NCBI RefSeq assembly: GCF_014356525.2
Contig: NC_052507.1
Span: forward strand, 61,437,295 to 61,501,294
Origin: Nilaparvata lugens
Taxonomy: Eukaryota; Arthropoda; Insecta; Hemiptera; Delphacidae
DNA: 64,000 nucleotides
Direction: 5' to 3'
Shown here: piece after piece, positions 52,974 through 61,850 of the stretch
Position numbering within the stretch: the first letter of the stretch is position 1
Layout: every line of letters begins with the position of its first letter
Program-made: the position numbers and the translations under genes
Notes under the pieces: model-generated
Told to the model about the DNA's origin: nothing
Databases searched by the model: none
What the model saw: the letters and a program-made list of their open reading frames with translations, nothing else

Positions 52974-53902
52974 ATGTCCACAAGAGAGAAACTTGCACAT
53001 GAGCTACATGGTAGAGTCAGACGTAATTTCCTCACACGTTGCACTGAAATAAAAGGTCTAACAGATTTATATCAAGCTGATATTGTTGACATGTCCAACT
53101 ATAGCACATTAAATAAGAACTTTAGATACATACTAACTGTGATTAACTGTTTCAGTAAATTTGCATTTGCAATACCAATGAAAACTAAAACTGGAAATGA
53201 GGTGGCAGCAGCATTGAAACCAATACTCCAAAAACATAAGATTATCAATTTTCAAACTGATGCAGGTGAAGAGTTCTACAACACAACTGTTCAGAATCTC
53301 TTCAAAACATATAAGATCAACCATTACAGTACATATAGTGATAAGAAAGCTGCAATTTGTGAAAGTTTCAACAGAACTCTTAAAGAGAATATGTTCCGTG
53401 AATTCACTATACAGGGTAATCATAAATGGTTGGAACTATTACCAAAACTTATCTTAAAATATAACAACACCACACATCGTAGCATTAATATGAAACCAAT
53501 TGATGTAAATAAAGAAAATGAAAAATATGTACTAATGAATTTAGATAAAAGTGCACAACATAAAATTGGCAATCAAAGTAAACCAAGTATAGAATTGGTG
53601 ATAAGGTACGCATTAGTCGATACAAATCAATATTTGAGAAAGGTTATCTCCCAAACTGGACAAATGAGATTTTCACCATACAAAATGTTCTCCCCACTAT
53701 ACCCTTTACTTATAGATCAAAAGATATGAACAATGAAATTATTAAGGGTACATTCTATGAATATGAAATAAATAAAACAAAATATCCAGATATATTCCTC
53801 ATTGAAAAAGTATTAAAGAAAAAGGGTAGTAAATTGTATGTTAAATGGCTTGGATTCGATAAATCTTATAATTCATGGGTTGAAGGTGATGATATAACAT
53901 AA
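52974..53902 (+). pseudogene. Polinton integrase with C-terminal chromodomain (frameshifted)
   Basis: The first frame (52974-53729) contains the retroviral integrase core: LYQADIVDMSNYSTLNKNFR (first catalytic Asp), YILTVINCFSKFAFAIPMKT, INFQTDAGEEFYNTTVQNLF (second Asp) and KAAICESFNRTLKENMFREF (catalytic Glu). DDE is complete, so the core is intact to about residue 200. At about 53585 the conserved region following (the KVRIS to NWTNEIFTI block) moves to another frame. It continues in that frame to a chromodomain, DIFLIEKVLKKKGSKLYVKW then LGFDKSYNSWVEGDD, ending at 53902. The integrase joins element ends to target DNA, and the chromodomain may bind modified histones. One frameshift separates the two parts. 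Confidence 0.9.
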
Positions 53903-53915
53903 TATAATAAAAAAT

Positions 53916-54611
53916 ATGCTGAAATTGAAAGAACATCAATCAAAACTACCTGTCATAAATTTTGATAAATTCCTTACTAAGAAGAATATCAATTATCACA
54001 GACACAGCAAACTTTTACCAAATTCCATAAGATGTATTGTTTGTGGTCCAAGTAATTCTGGGAAAACAAATACAGTATTCAATTTACTATTTGCACAGAA
54101 TGGTGTCAATTTTTCAAACTTATATGTATTCACCAAATCACATCAACAAGATAAATACCAACTTCTAAAGCAGATTATGATACAAATACCTGAAATTGAC
54201 TTCAACATGTATCAAGATAATGATGAAATACCACACCCAAATGATGCACATCCAATTCAGTTATGATTTTTGATGATATTTGTATGGAAAATCAACAGAA
54301 TATCCGCAACTATTTCAGTATGGGTAGACATAATGATATTGATTGTTTCTACATTTCTCAAACTTATTCCAGTATACCCAAGCAGTTAATTTGTGATAAC
54401 ACAAACTTGATTGTTCTATTTAAACAAGATAATCGTAATTTAACACACATATATTTTGATCATATTTAACCTGATATGAATAAGAGAGAATTTGAAGAAA
54501 TGTGTGCTCAAGCTTGGAAAAAAAATAATAACACATTTCTAGTTATAAACAAAGAGTGTACTAGAAGTAATGGTAGATATAGAATTGGTTTTGATAAATT
54601 TATACAGTAAT
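53916..54611 (+). pseudogene. Polinton A32-like packaging ATPase (broken)
   Basis: The first frame (53916-54266) has RCIVCGPSNSGKTNTVFNLL, with Walker A GPSNSGKT around residue 45. A shift at about 54262 leads to the second frame with MIFDDICMENQQNIRNYFSM (Walker B, hydrophobic DD), GRHNDIDCFYISQTYSSIPK and NTNLIVLFKQDNRNLTHIYF. A stop at 54467 is followed in the same frame by NKREFEEMCAQAWKKNNNTF and GRYRIGFDKFIQ, the usual C-terminus. The family is the FtsK/HerA-type genome-packaging ATPase shared with many large DNA viruses and virophages. It starts 14 bp after the integrase stop, consistent with a tightly packed gene array. One shift plus one stop inactivate it. Confidence 0.9.
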
Positions 54612-54617
54612 ATAAAA

Positions 54618-54824
54618 ATGTATAGGAAAGATTTGAAAGAGTTGAGTGCACTCAAGAAAAATATTAAACAACTGTGTGATTCAATACTCCAAAAGCACCG
54701 TCAATTATCAGGTGATGTAGCAAGTAAGGAGGAAAACTTTCAAAAACAATTTAAACCTATTACAGAATCATTGGAACAATTGAAACCCTCTATAAATTTT
54801 CTTGAGCTTCATGCCAAGTCTTAG
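54618..54824 (+). pseudogene. Polinton coiled-coil ORF, fused to antisense polymerase end
   Basis: The plus-strand frame from ATG at 54618 reads MYRKDLKELSALKKNIKQLC, then DSILQKHRQLSGDVASKEEN, a strongly coiled-coil Lys/Leu/Glu pattern. It begins 7 bp after the ATPase stop, as expected for the next gene. From about 54785 the sequence is the reverse complement of the polymerase frame, so the true end of this ORF is lost at the deletion junction. Function unknown. Confidence 0.55.
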
Positions 54825-55745
54825 GTATAGTTTCAAATTATTAATATGTATTATGTATTTCTCTTTATCTTTCAAAGTAGTCAACAACTTTTCAGTTTTT
54901 CCATTTGGTGGTTTTTCTTTCACCGGTGCTAAAGGATAGTCATTATGACTGTTATGAAGATGTCTTGGGTATTCAAGATCTACTTCCAATACATATCCTA
55001 CATTACTTTGATCTTGTTCTACATTGAATTCTTGAATTTCTGCTTCTGTCATCCATTCAAAATTTGAATGTGGTAGATTACAACACATTCCCACAGCATA
55101 AAGATTATTACAGTCCCAATAGATAATATATGTTTCTGGCTCATTTATCTTGAAATCATTCATATACCTATTATTGGCTTTTGCATAGCGGTGTGGAATA
55201 ATACTAATTCCGCCCCTAATTCCTTTTTCAAAGAATAAATACTGATCAGGATCAGAAATTAATTGCAACTCTACTTTTGTGTATTTCAACATAGCAGACC
55301 AGGAAAAGTGAGGGAGAGAGTAGCAATGTGCTACATCCATGTTGTATGTATTCATGAACGTTTTCCTAAAGTTTTCAAAAACATCAGCAAGGAGGAGAAT
55401 ATCTATTTTCAAATAAAAATCATGGAATTGTGCAAGATTCTCTATTTTGAAAACTTCCCATACTGTTTTTGCATGCTCATACTCTTCTACAGTTGCATTT
55501 TTGTCACCTATAGAACTATAGAACTTATCAATAGCTGGCAATTTAGTTTCAAGGAATTTTTGAAAATTGTTCATATATTCATATGGATACAATTGTTTTT
55601 TTCTTAGTAGATCAATTTTATTTGGAGGGTAATGTTGTTGAAGTAGCTTGAACTCAGGATTTATAGCAACTAATTCATCAAGAGAAGAATGTAGAAAATT
55701 CAATGAGTCTATAAATCTCAATGTGTTATTCAATGTCATTGTCAT
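54768..55745 (-). pseudogene. Polinton protein-primed DNA polymerase B, palm start (C-terminally truncated)
   Basis: A 325-codon minus-strand frame. It has YEHAKTVWEVFKIENLAQFH and DFYLKIDILLLADVFENFRK (exonuclease motif III, Y-x3-D), FSWSAMLKYTKVELQLISDP, GIRGGISIIPHRYAKANNRY and YIIYWDCNNLYAVGMCCNLP (polymerase motif A, D-x2-NLY). KYIIHINNLKLYLRLGMKLK, the TPR2-like region, follows and then the conserved sequence ends abruptly near 54790. Motif B (KxxxNSxYG) and motif C (DTD) are missing. Without them the enzyme cannot polymerise. The frame is shifted relative to the preceding piece at 55745. Confidence 0.9.
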
Positions 55746-56524
55746 TATTTTCTCACTACTTTTTGCAATAGTGCTAATTTTTTTTTATAATTTCCAAGAG
55801 ATTTCAAAATGAAATGCATATCATATCCAGTTAGATTGTGGAAAATTACTGGTATGAATTTTACTTTTTTTGTATTTAAATTACAAGTATTATGTGCAGC
55901 ACCAATAAACTTTCCTGTTGAGTGAGAGTGATGTCTAACCCTATCAATGAAATCTATTGGTTTTGTACATAAACAACAAGATTTTTGTTGTAAATATGTC
56001 TTTTCATCTTCTGTAGTGAAATTCATATCAATAATAGTTTGCAATTTCTTTTTCAATATAACACTATGTGTTTCTAATTCATCTATGAAATTATCAATCA
56101 ATTTCTCAGATTCCTCCAAGCTATTGGCCCTAACAATTTTTGGACCATAATATATCTCTCCCTCTTCATCTATTATCAAATAACCATAACCACAAGGTTT
56201 GTGAATATTATCAATAATCATACATTCAAAATCTGCATATATAATGTATGGAACTTTGAGAGTGTAACTATAATTTGAGAATTTTAAAATCTCACCCTCT
56301 TGTGGCATTCTAACTCTTTGACATTTATTCAATGAACATAATTCTAGATGTTTTTCTAAATTAGCAAGAGCATTTGTCTTTGTGAATCTATGTAAACAAT
56401 AGGGACATATCTCGACTTTTCCATGATGTTCTGTTTGATCAGACAACAATCTTGATAAATTCTTCACTAGGATATAATATTGTTTTTTTTTAGGAAAAGA
56501 AGAGTTATTGTATGCTTCCTTCAC
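55745..56524 (-). pseudogene. Polinton DNA polymerase B, exonuclease domain
   Basis: A 259-codon minus-strand frame. It contains a C2H2-like finger (EICPYCLHRFTKTNALANLE, then KHLELC), VPYIIYADFECMIIDNIHKP (exonuclease motif I with D and E of YADFE, about residue 97), a Cys cluster KSCCLCTKPIDFIDRVRHHS, and PVIFHNLTGYDMHFILKSLG (motif II, N-x3-YD). These are the proofreading exonuclease blocks of protein-primed B-family polymerases. It touches the upstream frame by a 4-bp overlap (56521-56524) and the downstream frame at 55745, both in different phases. Confidence 0.9.
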
Positions 56525-57666
56525 CTATTCTTAGATGTAAATATGGGATATATAATATCCTTCCCATCCTCATAACTCAACACATTAATACAAATATCTT
56601 CATTGAAACTCTCAAATTTTGGAATTTTTTCTATTTTTACAGGGAATTCCAAATTCTCAACATTGACTAGATGTGAGTATTTTTGTAGGTCTGTTACTCT
56701 ATTGTTCTTTTGATCTTCATTGAAGAATGATAGTACTGACCATAAGAATGATTTCTGATCCTCATTTTTTATATTAATAGTTGATTTCTTATTAGCAAGT
56801 TTTTTGGGGGTTGGAATGTATGAACTAGCTGCATTTGCAAGAGTGAGTCTTGAAAGATTCCTTATATAAATGAAATGTTTATCCTGTAGCAAGATTAAAT
56901 TTATTTTATGCAATGTACTTTGATATTCAGATACATGGAGTGGGGAGATAGTGTCACTCTCTTCTACATAATCATAAACATTTATACAAATATCTACATT
57001 GAAACTCTCAAATTTTTGTATGTCTTCTATTTTTACAGGGAATTCCAAATTCTCAACATTGACTAGATGTGAGTATTTTTGTAGGTCTGTTACTCTATTG
57101 TGTTTTTGGTCTTGATTGAAGTAAGCTAGTACTGACCATAAGAAGCACCTTTGATCCTCATTTTTTATATTAATAGTTGATTTCTTATTATCAAGCTTTT
57201 TGGGAGTTGGCACATATGTTCCTGAATATATTGGTTTGTAGCAAACAATATTCAAATCAAAACATTCAATTGAATTAATTACCCAACCACTACCATATTG
57301 TATGAATTTATCTATTTTATTCCATATAATACCTTCTGCTTCATCCCATTGAACACTAAACTCATTTATGTTATCTTGAATTTGTAGAATTGTTTGTGCT
57401 ATCCCATGAAATGTTGGTGTAGTATCCATTTCATGATCTGCAACTAATTTCTTTAGCTTCAATTTGAGAGCAACATACCATTTTATATTATAATTAAATT
57501 TTTCAGCTTCTCTTAAACAGATATCAAGTACAATTGGTTTCAAGTTTTGAAATATCAATATAGAATCAATAATTTCAAACTTATCCCATCTAAAAGACAA
57601 ACAGTTTCCATTTATACCTCTCCCTGTAATGGGCCTATACATTTTTGTATGTTTTTTAATATACAT
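56521..57666 (-). pseudogene. Polinton DNA polymerase B, N-terminal region with duplicated module
   Basis: A 381-codon minus-strand frame. Residues 1-160 are the N-terminal region (MYRPITGRGINGNCLSFRWD, ECFDLNIVCYKPI). A module of about 95 residues follows twice: TYVPTPKKLDNKKSTINIKN (about residue 169) and SYIPTPKKLANKKSTINIKN (about residue 288). Each continues through a FLWSVL block to TDLQKYSHLVNVENLEFPVK and an ICINV block. Polinton polymerases normally have one such segment before the finger and exonuclease. The N-terminal part of these proteins is thought to include the terminal-protein-like region. The frame ends SKNR and shifts into the exonuclease piece. The first ATG is placed at 57666. 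Confidence 0.85.
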
Positions 57667-57719
57667 AAAAAACTAAACTAAACTTAATATTAATTAGTGT
57701 TATTGAAATACCTTTCTAC

Positions 57720-57822
57720 CATGATATGATGATGATGTATGGAGATGAGTATGGCATTCCAAGAATTTTTGTCTTGGTGATATCCTGGTAGTGAAGGATT
57801 GAACTGACAATCTCCTGGACTC
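57720..57822 (-). other. Possible untranslated exon upstream of the polymerase
   Basis: On the minus strand, a TTTTTTATTGATTTCAG acceptor lies at 57823-57839 and a weaker GTAGAAAG donor at 57719. Together with the donor at 59399 they could form a spliced 5' leader of the polymerase transcript. The evidence is splice-site strings only. Confidence 0.25.
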
Positions 57823-57869
57823 CTGAAATCAATAAAAAATTCTATGTTCTTTCGAAAGTTTCAATTATG

Positions 57870-58480
57870 AATGAATAGTAGAAGTGAGTGAGAGGGAGTA
57901 AGTAAAAGAGAGCATAATAGTAGGAGTGAGTGAGAGGGAGTAAGTAGATGAGAGCATAATAGTAGGAGTGATTGAGAGGGAGTAAGTAGAAGAGAGCATA
58001 ATAGTAGTAGTGAGTGAGAGGGAGTAAGTAGAAGAGAGCATGATAGCAGGAGTGAGTGAGAGGGATGCTTTTTGGTTGAAGGTTACTTCACTCTACTCTG
58101 ACTTGTAGCTGTGTGTGTGTGTGATAGAAAGAGAGCAATAGTAGGAGTGAGTGAGAGGGATGCTTTTTGGTTGAAGGTTACTTCACTCTAACCAGAGAAA
58201 CTGAAAGCTGTTTGACTTGTGCCCATTCCAGGCACAAGCACCGCCCGCACCCTCTAACCTCTCAGCTTCAATCTGGAATTCCTCTCTTTATCAATTTATC
58301 TCTCACACTCTCTCCTTTTCTATAGTTACGTCTCTGTTACACTGTGCGCGCCAACCGGTTTCAGGTGTGTGATAGAAAGAGAGCGATAGTAGGAGTGAGT
58401 GAGAGGGATGCTTTTTGGTTGAAGGTTACTTCACTCAACTCTGTTTGACTTGTAGCTGTGTGTATGATAGAAAGAGAGCA
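57870..58480. repeat. Minisatellite in the Polinton
   Basis: A 46-48-bp unit (AGTAGGAGTGAGTGAGAGGG then AGTAAGTAGAAGAGAGCATA) is repeated about five times at 57870-58060. From 58045 a longer unit begins GTGAGTGAGAGGGATGCTTT, then TTGGTTGAAGGTTACTTCAC, and recurs at 58147 and 58397. Each long copy ends in GATAGAAAGAGAGC. One interval (58190-58360) contains unrelated DNA. Confidence 0.85.
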
Positions 58481-58654
58481 AGTGGGAATGTATGAACTAA
58501 AACTTCCTCATATTTCATTCAAACTATAGTATCATAAAACTGTAATACAAAAGTAGTCTACTCACAATTATTATTGAACTCCTCAATTTTCATGTCCTGG
58601 TTCAGAATAGCTTCCCATTAGGGTGACTTCTCTCCATTTTGTTCTCTTTAACTA

Positions 58655-59000
58655 TAGGTTCCTGAAAAGATGAAAGTGAACTTAATCAATAATCCATCTT
58701 CTATACCTAATATTTTAAGAATATGTGCTAGAATTCCTTAATTTATTCAAATCATATCATATTCAAAATTAATAACCTTAGTTGCTTGAAGCAGCCTTGC
58801 AGACAATGGAATTAAACTCATAATCAAGTATAAATGGTTCCCAAAAAGATGAAAGTGAACTTAATCAATAATCCATTTTCTATACCTAATATTTTAAGAA
58901 TATGTGTCAGAGTTCCTTAATTTATTCAAAATCATAATCAAGAATTAATAACCTTAGTTGCTTGAAGCAGCCTTGCAGACAATGGAATTGAACTCATAAT
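58655..59000. repeat. Tandem duplication (about 180-bp unit, two copies) in the Polinton
   Basis: AAAAGATGAAAGTGAACTTA, CCTAATATTTTAAGAATATG, CTTAGTTGCTTGAAGCAGCC and TTGCAGACAATGGAATT occur in the same order at 58660-58820 and 58844-59000. The string TAATGAACT..TAATAAAATTAACTCATGAT is also doubled at 59052 and 59128. Confidence 0.8.
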
Positions 59001-59398
59001 GAAGGTTCCAACCTTATTCATAAGCTCAGTAGCATAAAGTCTCATACTACCTAATGAACTTATAATAAAATTAACTCATGATCAAAATTCTACTTATAAT
59101 ATTAATTAAGGCTGAGAGACATTGCCTAATGAACTCACAATAAAATTAACTCATGATTAAAATTCCACATCATGACTGAGGCTATCTCTAAAAAACAATC
59201 AATATTATAACCAATCTTCATTAACTCATCCTACCTTCTGTGACAGAAACATTTACAATAACAATAAACTTTGAAATGGATCTTGTACAGTACATGTAAA
59301 TTTGAGGTTGATTTATGCCAATCACAGTACACTCATAAAAATTATTACCACATTAGAATAGATTATAAACTCAAGAAATTATAATAGATAACACTCAC

Positions 59399-59526
59399 CT
59401 TCATGTTTCCAACTTGGAAGGTGGAAGAATATGCACAGATGTTTTCTGTAGTATGTGTATGTGCACCTCCAACTGCTTCCTTGAATACAGTGTGGATAAT
59501 TCCAGACTAGAAATCAGCTTTTATAG
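59399..59526 (-). promoter_or_regulatory. Putative promoter and spliced leader start for the polymerase gene
   Basis: On the minus strand, CTATAAAAGC (59526-59517) is a good TATA box. About 115 bp downstream, ATGAAG is directly followed by the consensus donor GTGAGT (59398-59393). Transcription towards the polymerase would start near 59490 and splice out of this short exon. No other promoter is evident for the minus-strand polymerase. Confidence 0.4.
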
Positions 59527-59539
59527 TCTGTAACTGGAA

Positions 59540-59650
59540 GCTGTTTAACCCACTCTCACCAGAGAAACTGGAAGCTGTTTAACCCACTCTCACTTCACTC
59601 TCACCAGAGAAACTGAAAGCTGTTTGACCCACTTTCACTTTACTCTAACT
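59540..59650. repeat. Short tandem repeat inside the Polinton, near the right arm
   Basis: GAAACTGGAAGCTGTTTAAC / CCACTCTCACC units occur about three times (59534, 59567, 59607), and a related copy is at 58195. Confidence 0.75.
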
Positions 59651-59724
59651 GAAGAAACTGTTCACATGTGGAGGTCAAACAACTTTCTGTCTTGACAAAA
59701 TATGTCAAGCCTACAGCAAAAAGT

Positions 59725-60402
59725 GAAATCATGATCTGAATGTGGACTGATCCTTATTTTTTGTTCAATCTTGACAAATCGGGTGTCAATGGATTTGTAA
59801 TTGGATTTACTGGAAAAAGTTATTCTTGTAATTTTTATGTAGAATTAACGGTTTCTTAGTTATTCAAGAAATTGAAAAAAGCTGGACCTAGTTTTTTCCA
59901 AAAAAGTGGGAAATCTTCATTTGAGGTTTATTGTGAGATTAGGGGTATGGCTAGGTTAAGTTAGTTCAGATTACATTGGATTGGGCAAGGTTAGAACCAA
60001 GAATCAGCTTTGGGGCAGATTTGGGGGGGGGGCAGCTTTGAGCCCCTCATCTGAATGTGGACTGATCCTTATTTTTTGTTCAATCTTGACAAATGGGGTG
60101 TCAATGGATTCGTTATTGGATTTACTGGAAAAAGTTATTCTTGTAATTTTTTTGTAAAATTAACGGTTTCTTAGTTATTCAAGAAATAAAAAAAAGCTGG
60201 ATCTAGTTTTTTTTTCCAAAAAAGTGGGGAATCTTCATTTGAGGTTTATTGTGAGATTAGGGGTATGGCTAGGTCAGGTTAGATCAGATTACATTGGGTT
60301 GGGCAAGGTTAGAACCAAGAATCAGATTTGGGGCAGATTTGGGGGCAGCTTTTCTCCAGCTTTGAGCCAGCTTTGAGACAGAAGTCTCACTTTACCCCTA
60401 CT
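59725..60402 (-). repeat. Polinton right terminal inverted repeat (duplicated arm)
   Basis: The outer copy (about 60041-60402) mirrors the left arm. An inner tandem copy (about 59730-60040) repeats almost all of it, from CATGATCTGAATGTGGACTG to GCAGCTTTGAGCCC. The inner copy has several substitutions, including a G-run expansion at 60024-60031. The right arm is therefore longer than the left. Confidence 0.88.
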
Positions 60403-60408
60403 AATTTG
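60403..60408. repeat. Target-site duplication, right (Polinton)
   Basis: AATTTG, identical to 52167-52172. Confidence 0.92.
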
Positions 60409-60751
60409 ATACATATATTAGATGAATGATTTTAAAAAATCAGGTCAATATAGAAAATATATAGAGCAACAAAATATACAATAAAACAAGAACAAAATCA
60501 AATAAAATATCACAGATCAGTACACTAGCCTAATTATCAGTTCTATAGCATGAAACTTTACCATGTGCTTTTCAATTTATTGATCATATGCATTTATTTG
60601 CATGCAGCTTTGACATCAACTTGCTGTTGCTTGTCGATTTGGATAATCCTACTTTACATACTATTTCACAAATCCGAGAATGATAAATTGACAAATCAAT
60701 AATTATATATATATATATTAATTTCTATAGTTCCCAATGAGTTTCTCGATA

Positions 60752-60810
<59 letters not shown>

Positions 60811-61850
60811 AGGGTATAAGATTCCGCACCTGATGGAATTAGATAAATCAATTTATCCAAAGAACCAGAGCTACATTATATTATTACAAATTGTATTATA
60901 AAATCAATGATTGGGTGAACATTAGCATTACAAGCTTAGAACTTAATATTCTCTTAATTGGTGTACTTTTGATATTTAAATTGACTCATTCCTATTCAAT
61001 AAAGTATTTCTTATACCCTTTTGAGACTTGTGCAAGTTTTTTGTAATAATTTCTTAATATTTAAAACCTTTCTGATGAGCTAGTTTTCATTTTTATTTCA
61101 CTCGAAGCACTGAGGGTGCCCTATTTTTATTTCAACTATTTTTTTTTCACTCACATGCTGAATTTTTATAAGTTGCTGTCGGCGATCCGAAATTCCTGGT
61201 AGTCCTGGATTGTTGGTGGCCAAAGTCGTCTCTTCCAAGGGATTAAATAAATATTTGTATGACTTTTGCTTTAAAACAGCATCACAAAGTCTTATAGAAA
61301 ATTAATAATTACATTAAAACTTAGAGTCTTTAAAATGTACAATGAAGGGTATTGCGCTCTACAAATTTTGGTGACATCCCATGGTAGTGGTTGGCAGGCA
61401 AGTGGCAAGTTCCACTTTTCTTTTCACAATTTTCATTTCCGACTTGCAAATTTACATAAAATTTGAATAATTTGCTACTACACCATTTAAAGGTTCAAAT
61501 AGTTCGTGCAAATCTATTGAATTATTACTTATGTCACATATCTGATATTTTATCTGTCTTCGGGCCATATCCAATACATAAACTGAACAGTAAACATTTA
61601 CAAAATCTTATCATTTTTAGAAATATATATAAATACATTTGAATCGGCTCACTATTGCCACACATTGATTACTACCATTTGATTGGTTCATGCAAATTTG
61701 TTACAGTATACATGCGCCTACAAACATCCTACTTCCTTAATACATTAATTTATTTTTATTTTGGGTTTCTAGTACATTTTTTACATGCAATACTATTTTC
61801 CAATGTTTATAGGTTGTTTCTCACTTTATAATAATTAGCCATGTGCTTTT
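60409..61850. other. No recognisable gene; TA microsatellites
   Basis: AT-rich flanking DNA with (TA)n tracts at about 60706-60718 and 60757-60807. No coding or structural RNA signal seen. Confidence 0.55.

Larger units (their letters stand above)
52173..60402. mobile_element. Polinton/Maverick DNA transposon, complete ends, internally deleted
   Basis: The 8230-bp element starts AGTAGGGGTAAAGTGAGACT and ends with the exact inverse (AGTCTCACTTTACCCCTACT), with long terminal inverted repeats and a 6-bp target-site duplication on both sides. It carries a retrovirus-like integrase with chromodomain and an A32-like ATPase (plus strand), and a protein-primed DNA polymerase B (minus strand). These are three of the hallmark Polinton genes. 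The polymerase is truncated at its C-terminus, and no capsid or protease gene is recognisable. Intact elements are usually about 15-20 kb, so roughly half is missing. All major frames are broken, so the copy is inactive. Confidence 0.93.

Noticed and set aside
55263..55607. A 114-codon plus-strand frame inside the Polinton
   Set aside because: Antisense to the polymerase; no motif and no plausible start context.
57870..58060. Regular repeats that could be mistaken for a CRISPR array
   Set aside because: Units are contiguous with no unique spacers, the DNA is eukaryotic, and it lies in a transposon.
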